Shown here in pieces: positions 50,544 to 59,060 of a DNA stretch of 64,000 nucleotides. The notes beneath the pieces are model-generated. The model saw only the letters and a program-made list of their open reading frames with translations, was not told the DNA's origin and made no database searches. The DNA is from Aureisphaera sp963669405 (lineage in GTDB: Bacteria; Bacteroidota; Bacteroidia; Flavobacteriales; Flavobacteriaceae): the NCBI GenBank assembly GCA_963669405.2, contig CAXXHF010000002.1, positions 2,418,001 through 2,482,000 of the forward strand, in the 5' to 3' direction. Each line of letters starts with the position of its first letter. Position 1 is the stretch's first letter. The translations under genes were made by a program, and so were the position numbers.

Positions 50544-51056
50544 ATGATTATTAAATCTGTTAATGGGAAGTATCCCGAGATTCCTGAAGATTGTTTCGTA
50601 GCAGAAAACGCTACGGTGGTTGGAGATGTGGTTATGGGCAATGAATGTAGTATTTGGTTTAATGCGGTAATTCGCGGAGATGTTCATTATATCAAAATGG
50701 GTCACCGGGTAAACGTACAAGATGGAGCTGTGATTCACGCTACCTATCAAAAATCCCCTACAAATATTGGTGATAATGTTTCCATTGGTCATAACGCCAT
50801 TGTACATGGTTGTACTGTAAAGGATAATGTCCTTATAGGTATGGGAAGTATTGTTATGGATGATTGTATTATTGAAAGCAATAGTATTATAGCTGCAGGA
50901 GCTGTTGTTACCAAAAACACCCATGTTGAAAGTGGGAGTATCTATGCTGGGGTACCTGCAAAAAAAGTAAAAGACATTAGTGAAGCATTATTAACAGGGG
51001 AGATCCATCGTATTGCTGAAAACTATGTAACTTATTCCGGATGGTTTAAAGATTAA
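50544..51056 (+). CDS. Gamma-class carbonic anhydrase family protein
   Basis: A 170-aa left-handed beta-helix protein. From ATG 50544 it reads MIIKSVNGKYPEIPEDCFVAEN-type hexapeptide repeats. The three zinc ligands of the gamma class fit His65 (GAVIHATY), His83 and His88 (IGHNAIVHGC). It could hydrate CO2, or be a YrdA/PaaY-like relative whose activity is weak. A TTG at 50532 would extend it into the regulator gene and is less likely. Its stop overlaps the murI stop on the other strand by four bases. Confidence 0.9.
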   Translation: MIIKSVNGKYPEIPEDCFVAENATVVGDVVMGNECSIWFNAVIRGDVHYIKMGHRVNVQDGAVIHATYQKSPTNIGDNVSIGHNAIVHGCTVKDNVLIGMGSIVMDDCIIESNSIIAAGAVVTKNTHVESGSIYAGVPAKKVKDISEALLTGEIHRIAENYVTYSGWFKD

Positions 51057-51844
51057 AATCGTTCTCTTTTTACAACCACCTCATTACTATATTCGAAGAG
51101 AAGATCTTTTAGGGTTGCTTCATCTGAGTTGGTTAAAAAAGTGAGAGAAGGTGTTTCTTCACTAGAATTCAATAAATCATATTTTTTCAAAACCGATTTG
51201 GTCTGTCTAGCTACGGCTGTTCCTGAATCTATTATTTTAACGTCTTCTGGGAGCATTTCGCTCAACAAAGGCATAAGGTAAGGGTAATGTGTACATCCTA
51301 GCACTAGATGATCTATATGAGCTTCTATCATGGGTGCTAGGTATTGTTTTAGCAGTTTATGTAATAGTGGGTCGTTGAGATTTCCCTTTTCAATGAGTGG
51401 AACCAATCCCTCACCAACAACTTCGGTAAGTTTAATGTTATTGGTAAATGTTTCTGCGGTTTTGTGAAATAAGTCACTACCTAGGGTGCCTTTAGTGGCA
51501 AGAATGCCAATACTTTGGGTTTTGGTTTTAAGGGCGGCCGGTTTTATGGCAGGTTCTATACCAACAAAGGGGATGTCGTATTGGGAGCGTAAATGAGAAA
51601 TGGCGTTTGTAGTTGCCGTGTTACAGGCCACTACAATAATCTTGCAGCCTTTATCTAGGAGGTATTCTGTATTTTTTTTGCTTAGTGAAACGATCTCTTC
51701 CTGTGAGCGATTTCCATAAGGGGCATATTTGCTATCTGCCAAATAGATAGTGTTTTCGAAAGGGAGCAGATGATGGATCTCCTTCCAAATGGAAGTCCCT
51801 CCAACCCCAGAATCGAAAATACCTATGGGTGCGCTTTGTTTCAT
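51053..51844 (-). CDS. murI: Glutamate racemase MurI
   Basis: Makes D-glutamate for peptidoglycan. It is 263 aa, a normal length. The conserved parts are IGIFDSGVGGTSIWKEI with the catalytic-region Asp-Ser, ADSKYAPYG, the first catalytic cysteine in VVACNTATTNA, and the second in VLGCTHYPYLMP. A terminator lies just upstream, and a weak TATATTTA (minus strand, 51852-51859) is only seven bases before the ATG, so it may depend on read-through from the bamA-ompH operon. Confidence 0.96.
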   Translation of the reverse strand: MKQSAPIGIFDSGVGGTSIWKEIHHLLPFENTIYLADSKYAPYGNRSQEEIVSLSKKNTEYLLDKGCKIIVVACNTATTNAISHLRSQYDIPFVGIEPAIKPAALKTKTQSIGILATKGTLGSDLFHKTAETFTNNIKLTEVVGEGLVPLIEKGNLNDPLLHKLLKQYLAPMIEAHIDHLVLGCTHYPYLMPLLSEMLPEDVKIIDSGTAVARQTKSVLKKYDLLNSSEETPSLTFLTNSDEATLKDLLFEYSNEVVVKRERF

Positions 51845-51860
51845 GGTAGCATAAATATAA

Positions 51861-51897
51861 AAAAAGACCCCATAGAATTTCTATGGGGTCTTTTTTT
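51861..51897. terminator. Strong terminator between ompH and murI
   Basis: A 15-bp perfect stem including A/T ends (51861-51875 with 51881-51895), 5-base loop, T-runs on both strands. It ends the minus-strand ompH operon. Confidence 0.93.
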
Positions 51898-51915
51898 AAT
51901 TAGGATATGATCCAA

Positions 51916-52422
51916 TTAAATTCCAAGTTCTTGTTTTACAGAGCTCAAAAGATCAGTTCCGTCAGCTAAAATCACTCCGTTACCAGTAGCTGAGTCCAAT
52001 ACGTATTGGATTCCTTGCGCTCTTGCTACTTTTTGGATAGCAGTACGTGCTTTTTCCAAGATAGGTTGAAAAAGATCTACTTCTTTTTTCTGAAGATCCT
52101 GAAGAGCTCCTTGTCTGTAATCGTTAATGTTTTTTTGCATCCCTTGAACTTCGATTACACGCTTTTCATTTTCAGCATCCGTTTTGGTCTGCGCCTCACC
52201 GTCATACTGCTTCATTTTAGCATCTAATTCCTTAAGCATGGATTTGATCTCCGTATCATAAGTCTTTTGTAGCTTTTCCAACTGACTTTGGGCTGCTTTC
52301 ATTTCTGGCATAGCCTCCACCAAAGCCTGTGTGTCAATATGAGCAACTTTAGATTGCGCATTTACAGTAGTAAATCCTACAAAAAGTGCAGCAGCTACAA
52401 ATAGTAATTTAAATTGTTTCAT
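51916..52422 (-). CDS. OmpH/Skp family periplasmic chaperone (short copy)
   Basis: A 168-aa periplasmic chaperone that shields unfolded outer-membrane proteins. Signal peptide LLFVAAALFVGFTTVNAQ, start of the mature domain SKVAHIDTQALVEAMPEM, a long helical hairpin (residues about 45-120) and a closing strand GIQYVLDSATGNGVILADG. It follows a longer OmpH protein and bamA on the same strand, the typical outer-membrane-assembly order. Both copies lie upstream of a strong terminator. Confidence 0.94.
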   Translation of the reverse strand: MKQFKLLFVAAALFVGFTTVNAQSKVAHIDTQALVEAMPEMKAAQSQLEKLQKTYDTEIKSMLKELDAKMKQYDGEAQTKTDAENEKRVIEVQGMQKNINDYRQGALQDLQKKEVDLFQPILEKARTAIQKVARAQGIQYVLDSATGNGVILADGTDLLSSVKQELGI

Positions 52423-52469
52423 TGTAATTGTATTAAATTAAGTGTAAATAGATTTTTTATTATTTGGAT

Positions 52470-53273
52470 TTATTGTCCTCCGCCATTTCTTGCATTGAGA
52501 ATGGAGTCTTTTCTTCTTTGACGTTCTTCTAAAAGACGTTTCCTTCTGGCTTCAAATTCGGCTTTCTTGGCAGCCCTTACAGAGTCTCTCTGCTTTTTTC
52601 TTTCTTCCAGCAATCGGGTTCTCTCATCTTTCTTTTCTTCAGCAGCTTTCTCTCTGGCAGTAACTTCTTTATCTGCTTCATCTGACAAGCCATCTCTTGC
52701 TTCAATTTCTTTTTTCTCTTTTCGGGTTTTAGCTTCTTCGCGCTTGTTAGCTCTATTAATTCTTCGTAAAACCTGATCGCTAATATCATTTCGTTTTGCA
52801 GAAAACAACATGACAATATCTGCAGATTTATCGAAAATAAAATCATACTTCTTAGCTTCGGCGATTTCCTGAACAATATTAAAAACTTGATCTTGGATAG
52901 GTTGTACTAATTGCCGTCTTTGAATGTCAAGGTCACCATTGGGCCCAAAACGAGCTTGTTGGTAAGTGAGCATTTCTTCTTCCAAGATTTTTATTTCCTC
53001 TTCACGCTCTTCTATCAGTTCTGTAGTTAACAAAACTCTTTCATTACTAAGATTCAGTTTCATTTGCTCAATTTCGGCGTTGAGCTTTTCGATATCTTTT
53101 TTCCATCGCTGCACTTTGCCGTCCAATTGTGTAGAGGCTTCCTGGTAATCGGGTACACTTTCCAGGATATACTCCATGTCTATGTATCCGATCCTAGCTC
53201 CTCTTTGGGCTTGTGCAGTAAACACACTCCCCAGTAGTGCTATTGCGATTAAAAAGAATTTTGTTGTTTTCAT
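52470..53273 (-). CDS. OmpH/Skp family periplasmic chaperone with long charged tail
   Basis: A 267-aa OmpH protein, about 100 residues longer than its neighbour. Signal peptide FLIAIALLGSVFTAQAQ, mature start ARIGYIDMEYILESVPDY, helical hairpin, and the closing FIFDKSADIVMLFSAK. After residue about 175 an extra helical segment very rich in Lys, Arg and Glu (EARDGLSDEADKEVTAREKA, RLLEERKKQRDS) ends in Gly-Gly-Gln. The tail could bind the membrane, peptidoglycan or BamA; its role is unknown. Confidence 0.93.
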   Translation of the reverse strand: MKTTKFFLIAIALLGSVFTAQAQRGARIGYIDMEYILESVPDYQEASTQLDGKVQRWKKDIEKLNAEIEQMKLNLSNERVLLTTELIEEREEEIKILEEEMLTYQQARFGPNGDLDIQRRQLVQPIQDQVFNIVQEIAEAKKYDFIFDKSADIVMLFSAKRNDISDQVLRRINRANKREEAKTRKEKKEIEARDGLSDEADKEVTAREKAAEEKKDERTRLLEERKKQRDSVRAAKKAEFEARRKRLLEERQRRKDSILNARNGGGQ

Positions 53274-53311
53274 AATTGCTGGTTGTTACTTTGAAAATAT
53301 CGTGCCAAAAA

Positions 53312-55918
53312 TTAAAATTGTTGCCCAATGATGAAATGGGTCTCCCATCCATTACGCTGATTTCCTCCTAAAATAGGATCGAAACCATATCCAAAATCAA
53401 TACCCAATAGACCAAAAGCAGGCATAAATATACGAATTCCTGCACCAGCTGACCTATTTATATCGAACGGATTATAATTTCTAAAACCGTCGTAAGCCGC
53501 TCCTCCTTCTGCAAATGCCAGGACGTAAATCGACGCTAATTGCTTTAACGTAACCGGGTATCTTAATTCTAACGAAAATTTATTGTAAATGGTATTTCCA
53601 TCATTAGTAGAAAGTGATTGATTTGGATATCCCCGTAGCTGTATTACCTCACGGCCGTCTAAACTAAATGAACCTAAACCATCACCTCCAACAAAGAAAC
53701 GCTCAAAAGGAGGGATACCTCTATCGTTGTTATACGCTCCTAAGAAACCAAATTCGGCTTTTGGACGCAATACCAAATCTCCAACAATAGTAGTATACCA
53801 TGTAGCATCAAATTTCACTTTGTAGTACTCTAGCCATTTAAAGCGTTGCTGGTCAATTTCTGAAATACGCTCTTGAGCATCTACAATTGCCCCTGCTTCA
53901 CTATTACTATCACTAATAATATTTTGGTTGTCCTGTCTTTCATCTGCTAAGGCTGAATAATCAATGCTTCCAAAGGCAGAATAGGGGAAGGTTACTTTTG
54001 CGCTCACATTAAATTGTGAACCAAACCTTGGATAAATTGGGTTGGCAGATGTACTGTTTCGGCTTAATCCAATTGTATATGCTAAGTTATTGGAGAACCC
54101 ATCTCCAAAAGTAAAGAGCCCTGTATTATAGTTTTTAAGGTTATAGTGTTGAAAACTGACGGCTTGAGACAATTGAAAATAATCATCTGGCCATTTCAAT
54201 CTTTTTGCCAAACCTATAGACCCCCCGGTTATTAAGAATCTTCGGTCTTTATCACGTTCACGCGTACTAAAGTCGAATAAGTACTGAATGGTATGTGAAA
54301 AAGAAGTGCTCAATTGCACGGGTTTCTTTCCTCCCAACCATGGTTCGGTAAGGGACACACTGTATGTCTGATAAAAACTACTAGCCTGAGCTCTAAGAGA
54401 AAGTCGTTGACCATCTCCCATAGGAACGGGTTGCCAAGCATCTTTTTTAAACATGTTTCGTAAAGAGAAGTTGTTGAAGGAAAGCCCTAGGGTTCCTACA
54501 AAACCACCTCCTCCATAACCACCTTGTAGCTCTATCTGACTGGATCCTTTTTCAACTACTGAATATTCAAGATCCACCAAACCGTTGTTTTGATCTACTT
54601 GCTTAAAATCTGGAGCAAGTTGCTCTGCATCGAAGAAGCCTAACTGACCTAATTCACGTACTGTCCTAACAACATTACGTTTACTGTACTTTTGTCCAGG
54701 GCGTGTACGCAATTCACGATATATAACGTGATCATTAGTTTTGTCATTTCCAACAACCGTAACATGGTTGAAGTAGAACTCCTTATTTTCCAGTATTCTT
54801 ATTTCGAAATCGATGGTGTCATTTCTAACAGCTACCTCAACTGGGTTGATGTTTACAGCAAGGTATCCGTTGTTTTGGTATAAGTTGGTAAGGTCAACAG
54901 CATCAGGATCGCTATTGTCTTGAATACGTTCTTTTAATAGGGTTCCATTGTATACCTCTCCTTTCTGAATCCCCATATATTGACGTAGGAAATTATCGGT
55001 GTATTTACTATTACCTATGAAACGAATATCACCAAAGTAGTATTTTCTTCCTTCTTCTATATTTAGTTTTAAGGATACTGTTTTGTCATCTTCAACAATA
55101 AGTGAGTCACTTAAGACTCGAGCATCCCGGTAGCCAATTTCGGCATACTTTTTTACCAAATTTTCTTTGTCTTCTTCAAAGCCATCTTCCGTATACTTCG
55201 ATCTTTTAAAGATTCTGATCGGATTTTTTTGTTTGGTGTTTTTAAGGAACCTTCTAAGTTTTTTATCCTTGATATCCTTATTGCCTTCAAATTCAATAGA
55301 AGATATTTTAACTCTTTCTCCTCTATCTATGATAATCTTTACGTTTTTACCAACCTCGGTTCCTGTTGAATCTCTATGGGGAGTGGTACTAAAAACGACA
55401 TTTGTATTGAGGTACCCTTGGTCCCTATATTTGTTTTTTATGTAATTCTTGGTGGTAGTAATGAGGTTTTTGGTGATTTTTGCCCCCTTGGTTAAATCAT
55501 TGTCTTCAATAACCTCTTTTGCTTTTCCTTTTCGAATACCCTCAACGGTAACCTCATTCATTTTGGGTAATTCTACAATGTAGAGTTCTAAGTCCACACT
55601 ATTCCCATCTATATTGGTAACATAAAATGCAATGTCACTAAATAGATTTTGCTCCCATAATTTTTTGGTTACATTACTTAGCTTTTCTCCAGGGATGTAT
55701 ACTCTATCACCTACTTTAAGACCTGTAAAGGCGATAACCGTATTTTCATTAAAACTTTGTGCTCCGGTAACCTTAATGCTCTTGATGGTGTACTTAATAC
55801 CCGAATCCAATTCTTTCTGCTGTGCGGTAAGGCTCCATACCGATAATATTGTAGCCAATATAGCACAACATAGGTTTCGGTAAAAAAAGGTGGAGGCGCT
55901 ATGGGTTAAGTTGTTCAC
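53312..55918 (-). CDS. bamA: Outer-membrane protein assembly factor BamA
   Basis: The essential Omp85 insertase. About 868 aa: signal peptide (NLCCAILATILSVWSLTAQ), five POTRA domains over roughly residues 30-440 (for example YTIKSIKVTGAQSFNENTVI and YYFGDIRFIGNSKYTDNFLR), then a 16-stranded barrel. Strand markers are ELQGGYGGGGFVGTLGLSF and the L6 motif VQ-type region FVGGDGLGSFSLDGREVIQLRG; it ends THFIIGQQF. The start is uncertain: GTG 55918 or TTG 55930, both overlapping the end of uppS, so translation is coupled. Confidence 0.95.
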   Translation of the reverse strand: MNNLTHSASTFFYRNLCCAILATILSVWSLTAQQKELDSGIKYTIKSIKVTGAQSFNENTVIAFTGLKVGDRVYIPGEKLSNVTKKLWEQNLFSDIAFYVTNIDGNSVDLELYIVELPKMNEVTVEGIRKGKAKEVIEDNDLTKGAKITKNLITTTKNYIKNKYRDQGYLNTNVVFSTTPHRDSTGTEVGKNVKIIIDRGERVKISSIEFEGNKDIKDKKLRRFLKNTKQKNPIRIFKRSKYTEDGFEEDKENLVKKYAEIGYRDARVLSDSLIVEDDKTVSLKLNIEEGRKYYFGDIRFIGNSKYTDNFLRQYMGIQKGEVYNGTLLKERIQDNSDPDAVDLTNLYQNNGYLAVNINPVEVAVRNDTIDFEIRILENKEFYFNHVTVVGNDKTNDHVIYRELRTRPGQKYSKRNVVRTVRELGQLGFFDAEQLAPDFKQVDQNNGLVDLEYSVVEKGSSQIELQGGYGGGGFVGTLGLSFNNFSLRNMFKKDAWQPVPMGDGQRLSLRAQASSFYQTYSVSLTEPWLGGKKPVQLSTSFSHTIQYLFDFSTRERDKDRRFLITGGSIGLAKRLKWPDDYFQLSQAVSFQHYNLKNYNTGLFTFGDGFSNNLAYTIGLSRNSTSANPIYPRFGSQFNVSAKVTFPYSAFGSIDYSALADERQDNQNIISDSNSEAGAIVDAQERISEIDQQRFKWLEYYKVKFDATWYTTIVGDLVLRPKAEFGFLGAYNNDRGIPPFERFFVGGDGLGSFSLDGREVIQLRGYPNQSLSTNDGNTIYNKFSLELRYPVTLKQLASIYVLAFAEGGAAYDGFRNYNPFDINRSAGAGIRIFMPAFGLLGIDFGYGFDPILGGNQRNGWETHFIIGQQF

Positions 55919-56642
55919 TCGTCTTTCCAAATCTTCTTTCTCTGTTTTGATAATTTAAAATGGCTTCGAAAAGATCATCTTTTCTAAAATCCGGCCATAG
56001 AGTTTCTGTAAAATACAACTCAGCATATGCGATTTGCCATAATAAAAAGTTACTTATACGATGTTCGCCACTAGTCCTAATCAATAGATCAACATCTGGC
56101 AAATCATGCGTGTAAAGATGATTATTTATCATCGATTCGTCAATATCCGACGGCGAAATTAGGTTATTTTTAACTTTAAGGCTAATCTCTTTAATAGTTT
56201 TTGTGATTTCCTCCCTAGAACCATAGCTTAGAGCTAGGGTAAGTGTCATGCGAGTATTGGTTTTGGTTCGTTCCATAACGTCCATTAACTCGGCACGTGC
56301 TCTCTTAGGAAGTGACTCTAAACTGCCAATGGCATTAAGCTTAATGTTGTTTTCTAACAGAGTGTTAATTTCTTTCTTGAGAGAAGAGACCAATAATCTC
56401 ATTAGAGTTTCTACTTCTAGTTTTGGACGATTCCAATTTTCAGTAGAAAAAGCATAGAGGGTAAGATAGGGTATTGGGAGTTTTGCGCAAGCCTCTACAA
56501 TTTCACGGACAGCTTTAGTTCCGTTTTCATGCCCCATAGACCTAAACAACCCTTTCTTTTTTGCCCATCTGCCATTACCATCCATGATCACGGCTAAGTG
56601 CTGTGGAAGTCTGTTTTTGTCTATGTTATCTTCAAGCGTCAT
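55899..56642 (-). CDS. uppS: Isoprenyl transferase (undecaprenyl diphosphate synthase)
   Basis: A cis-prenyltransferase making the C55 lipid carrier for cell-wall and surface glycans. It is 247 aa. The catalytic Asp21 is in AVIMDGNGRWAKKKG, SMGHENGTKAVREIV follows, and YAFSTENWNRPKLEVETLM and LLIRTSGEHRISNFLLWQ are all diagnostic. It starts two bases after the DUF6089 gene and overlaps bamA at its end. Confidence 0.97.
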   Translation of the reverse strand: MTLEDNIDKNRLPQHLAVIMDGNGRWAKKKGLFRSMGHENGTKAVREIVEACAKLPIPYLTLYAFSTENWNRPKLEVETLMRLLVSSLKKEINTLLENNIKLNAIGSLESLPKRARAELMDVMERTKTNTRMTLTLALSYGSREEITKTIKEISLKVKNNLISPSDIDESMINNHLYTHDLPDVDLLIRTSGEHRISNFLLWQIAYAELYFTETLWPDFRKDDLFEAILNYQNRERRFGKTSEQLNP

Positions 56643-56644
56643 TT

Positions 56645-57334
56645 TTAAAAATTGCAGTAACAGGGCCTTCTTCCAAAAGTATATGTTAGGGTAACTCCTG
56701 TGAAAACATACCAGTCATCACTATTTGTATTTCCAAATTGGAGTAATTCACTCCCTTCTATATCAGGGCTGCTCCCATCCAAATTGTCTGTGAATGTATA
56801 TCTAGCACCAATTTCTATGCCTAAAACAAACTTTCCCAAAACAGAAGTTTTAAATCCTATTGCCATTGGGATAGCTGGAGTACCAGCACCATCATACTTT
56901 ACAAAAACATCACTACCTCTTCTTTTGTATAGAGCATCATAAAAAGTATATGTTAGCCCAGTATACAGATAAGGTGTGGATTGGGGGCGACCACTGTACA
57001 TGCTAAATTCCCAAAAAGTATATTCTAATCCTACAGAGAGTTCAACAATGGTATTTTGAAACTCATATCCACGTTGTTTTCTACGTTCTTCACTTGAATC
57101 CAGATCATCTCCTTTGATGCCAGCAACAATCAACGATCCCCGAAAGGAGTGTCTGGCACTTCGGTTCCATTTAAAGATGCCTCCAAAAGCAAGATCGTTT
57201 GGCGCAACATAATTGGTTTTTCCTACGTCCCCAATATAATTAGAACCACCAAGGAAACCTCCTATCTCATACGTCTGTGCATGACCTTCGAAAACAAACG
57301 AAATTAATAAAATAGCTATCGCTAAATACCTCAT
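56645..57334 (-). CDS. DUF6089 family outer-membrane protein
   Basis: A 229-aa exported protein with signal peptide YLAIAILLISFVFEGHAQ and beta-rich body: YEIGGFLGGSNYIGDVG at the start, VELSVGLEYTFWEF, PYLYTGLTYTFYD and a final VTLTYTFGRRPCYCNF. The pattern fits the DUF6089 family, found next to uppS-bamA in Bacteroidota as far as I recall. It is probably a small outer-membrane barrel related to envelope assembly; no function is established. Confidence 0.85.
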   Translation of the reverse strand: MRYLAIAILLISFVFEGHAQTYEIGGFLGGSNYIGDVGKTNYVAPNDLAFGGIFKWNRSARHSFRGSLIVAGIKGDDLDSSEERRKQRGYEFQNTIVELSVGLEYTFWEFSMYSGRPQSTPYLYTGLTYTFYDALYKRRGSDVFVKYDGAGTPAIPMAIGFKTSVLGKFVLGIEIGARYTFTDNLDGSSPDIEGSELLQFGNTNSDDWYVFTGVTLTYTFGRRPCYCNF

Positions 57335-57350
57335 ATCCCTTAAAAGTTTG

Positions 57351-57358
57351 CAAATATA
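57351..57358 (-). promoter_or_regulatory. -7 box TATATTTG for the DUF6089-uppS-bamA operon
   Basis: A perfect TAnnTTTG match on the minus strand, 16 bases before the ATG at 57334; it separates this operon from nadK. Confidence 0.7.
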
Positions 57359-57433
57359 CTAATTAACTTTGCTTCTCTGTATTTTAAGCAAATTTGTCTC
57401 AGTTGATTAACAAGTTTTAAAGTTTTTTATTGT

Positions 57434-58318
57434 CTAATTTCGTTTGTCTTCACCCCACAGTAATTTTTTCCGAAGAGTTTTTACAAAGCTTTCATCTGGC
57501 AGCTGTACTAGTTTTATTGTAAATGGTGATTTTCGTATGGTAATAATTGTATTGTTTTGAAGTGTCGCAATTCTGGAGTCTAAGGAAATAAGATAGCTTT
57601 CTTCCCGTCCTGAAACTTTTAAGGTGACCGTGCAATCATCTGGAATTACAAATGGGCGCGCATTTAGATTGTGTGGGGCAATGGGAGTTAGTATGATACT
57701 ATTTGTGCTAGGATCTATAACAGGGCCTCCGCAACTTAGTGAATATCCGGTAGAACCGGTAGGCGTCGCCACAATGAGTCCGTCACTCCAATAAGAAGTA
57801 AGGTATTCATTGTTAAGGTGTGTTTCTACCTTAATCATGGAGGTTGTATTCTTTCTGTTTACTGCAATTTCATTCAAAGCAAAATCAAGCGATTGTAAAT
57901 CTGGATGTACAGGATCTGTAGAAACCGATAGTAACGCCCGTTCCGAAATAGTGTAGTTGCCTTCAAGGATGCGCTGAATGCTTTCGGTGACATTCTCTTT
58001 CTGAATCGTTGCCAGAAAACCAAGTCTTCCGCTATTAATACCTACAATAGGAATTCCTAAATCCCTTACAAACGTGACCGATCGCAGAATAGTTCCGTCA
58101 CCACCAATACTAAAAAACAGATTGTAAGAACTATCCAGCTCTTCAAAAGTTCCCATAGATAGCACATCATCTGAAATCCCTTTGTGAACTTTTAGAATTT
58201 TTAGAAAATTAGCTTCAATAAAAACCTCCGCATCATAATTGCGAAGAGCATCCAAGATGAGTTGGATGTATACCTCAGAGTGTTCGTGATAAAATTGTCC
58301 GTAAATACCAATTTTCAT
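57434..58318 (-). CDS. nadK: NAD kinase
   Basis: Phosphorylates NAD to NADP. It is 294 aa. The GGDGT motif is in FFSIGGDGTILRSV, followed by IPIVGINSGRLGFLA, LNEIAVNRKNTTSMI and the second conserved region WSDGLIVATPTGSTGYSLSCGGP. The ATG is two bases after the stop of the CBS gene, so the two are co-transcribed. Confidence 0.97.
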   Translation of the reverse strand: MKIGIYGQFYHEHSEVYIQLILDALRNYDAEVFIEANFLKILKVHKGISDDVLSMGTFEELDSSYNLFFSIGGDGTILRSVTFVRDLGIPIVGINSGRLGFLATIQKENVTESIQRILEGNYTISERALLSVSTDPVHPDLQSLDFALNEIAVNRKNTTSMIKVETHLNNEYLTSYWSDGLIVATPTGSTGYSLSCGGPVIDPSTNSIILTPIAPHNLNARPFVIPDDCTVTLKVSGREESYLISLDSRIATLQNNTIITIRKSPFTIKLVQLPDESFVKTLRKKLLWGEDKRN

Positions 58319-58320
58319 AC

Positions 58321-58977
58321 TTACATATTTAGGTATTTATTCAAGTAATTGGAACGCTCTTGAAGGTCTTTCAGCATTTTGTCCTCTTCATGTTCAGAAA
58401 TCACATTGTAGCCATATCTTCTATAAGTCTGTACGATGGAGTTCATTCCAGAATGTCCAATTTTTATAGTGGCCTGAATGAGATCATTGGCTAATTTCGA
58501 AACAAAGACACCCAATACCTTTCCATCATTGGTTTCCACTATTTGGCAGATCTCACTAAAAGAATAGTCCTGAATTCCTTTTTCCACGACAATAATACCT
58601 CCAGTTTCACTTAGGAAAGGAGTATCGTTAAAAAGTGCCATGATATCACTCAATTCATAATATCCAATATACGTATTGTCCTCATTTAAAACAGGCATGA
58701 TATTACTTCCGTGAAGGGCAAAAGCTTCTAAAATATCCAGAAAATGTGTCTTCTTCTTAACGTGAAAAGGCTCTAAGGCATATTGGTATTCATCCAAGCT
58801 TTTGGAACTCTCAAAACAATGTGCATCTGTTTCACTTAAACATCCAACAAAGACACCATCTTTGGCCACAGGGATGTGGGAATACGTTAAATTATTAAAA
58901 GTAGTTTGCACTTCAGATATCAAGGAAGTTATCTCGAAAGCTTTGATGTCATTTATGATGTAATCCTGAGTATTCAC
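58321..58977 (-). CDS. CBS domain protein
   Basis: A 218-aa protein with two CBS motifs in the first 140 residues (SHIPVAKDGVFVGCLSETDAH and IMPVLNEDNTYIGYYELSDI), which usually bind adenine nucleotides, then an ACT-like C-terminal part (GIIVVEKGIQDYSFSEICQI). It lies immediately upstream of nadK, so an adenylate- or NAD-linked regulatory role is possible; this is inference. Confidence 0.88.
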   Translation of the reverse strand: MNTQDYIINDIKAFEITSLISEVQTTFNNLTYSHIPVAKDGVFVGCLSETDAHCFESSKSLDEYQYALEPFHVKKKTHFLDILEAFALHGSNIMPVLNEDNTYIGYYELSDIMALFNDTPFLSETGGIIVVEKGIQDYSFSEICQIVETNDGKVLGVFVSKLANDLIQATIKIGHSGMNSIVQTYRRYGYNVISEHEEDKMLKDLQERSNYLNKYLNM

Positions 58978-58992
58978 GTATTAAATTTTATG

Positions 58993-58999
58993 CAAATTA
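58993..58999 (-). promoter_or_regulatory. Possible -7 box for the CBS-nadK operon
   Basis: On the minus strand TAATTTG, one base shorter than TAnnTTTG, 15 bases before the ATG at 58977. Confidence 0.4.
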
Positions 59000-59035
59000 C
59001 TTAAAATAAAGATGCAAAACCGAGGTGCATCTTCG

Positions 59036-59043
59036 TATTTTTG
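59036..59043 (+). promoter_or_regulatory. pdxJ -7 box TATTTTTG
   Basis: A perfect TAnnTTTG box, 17 bases before ATG 59061; the frame extension to 59025 lies upstream of it and is not translated. Confidence 0.68.
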
Positions 59044-59060
59044 TCTTTTTCAATACAACC

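Noticed and set aside
51852..51859. TATATTTA as the murI promoter
   Set aside because: It is only seven bases from the ATG, much closer than other boxes in the window, and overlaps the A/T tail of the terminator, so it is not listed as a promoter.
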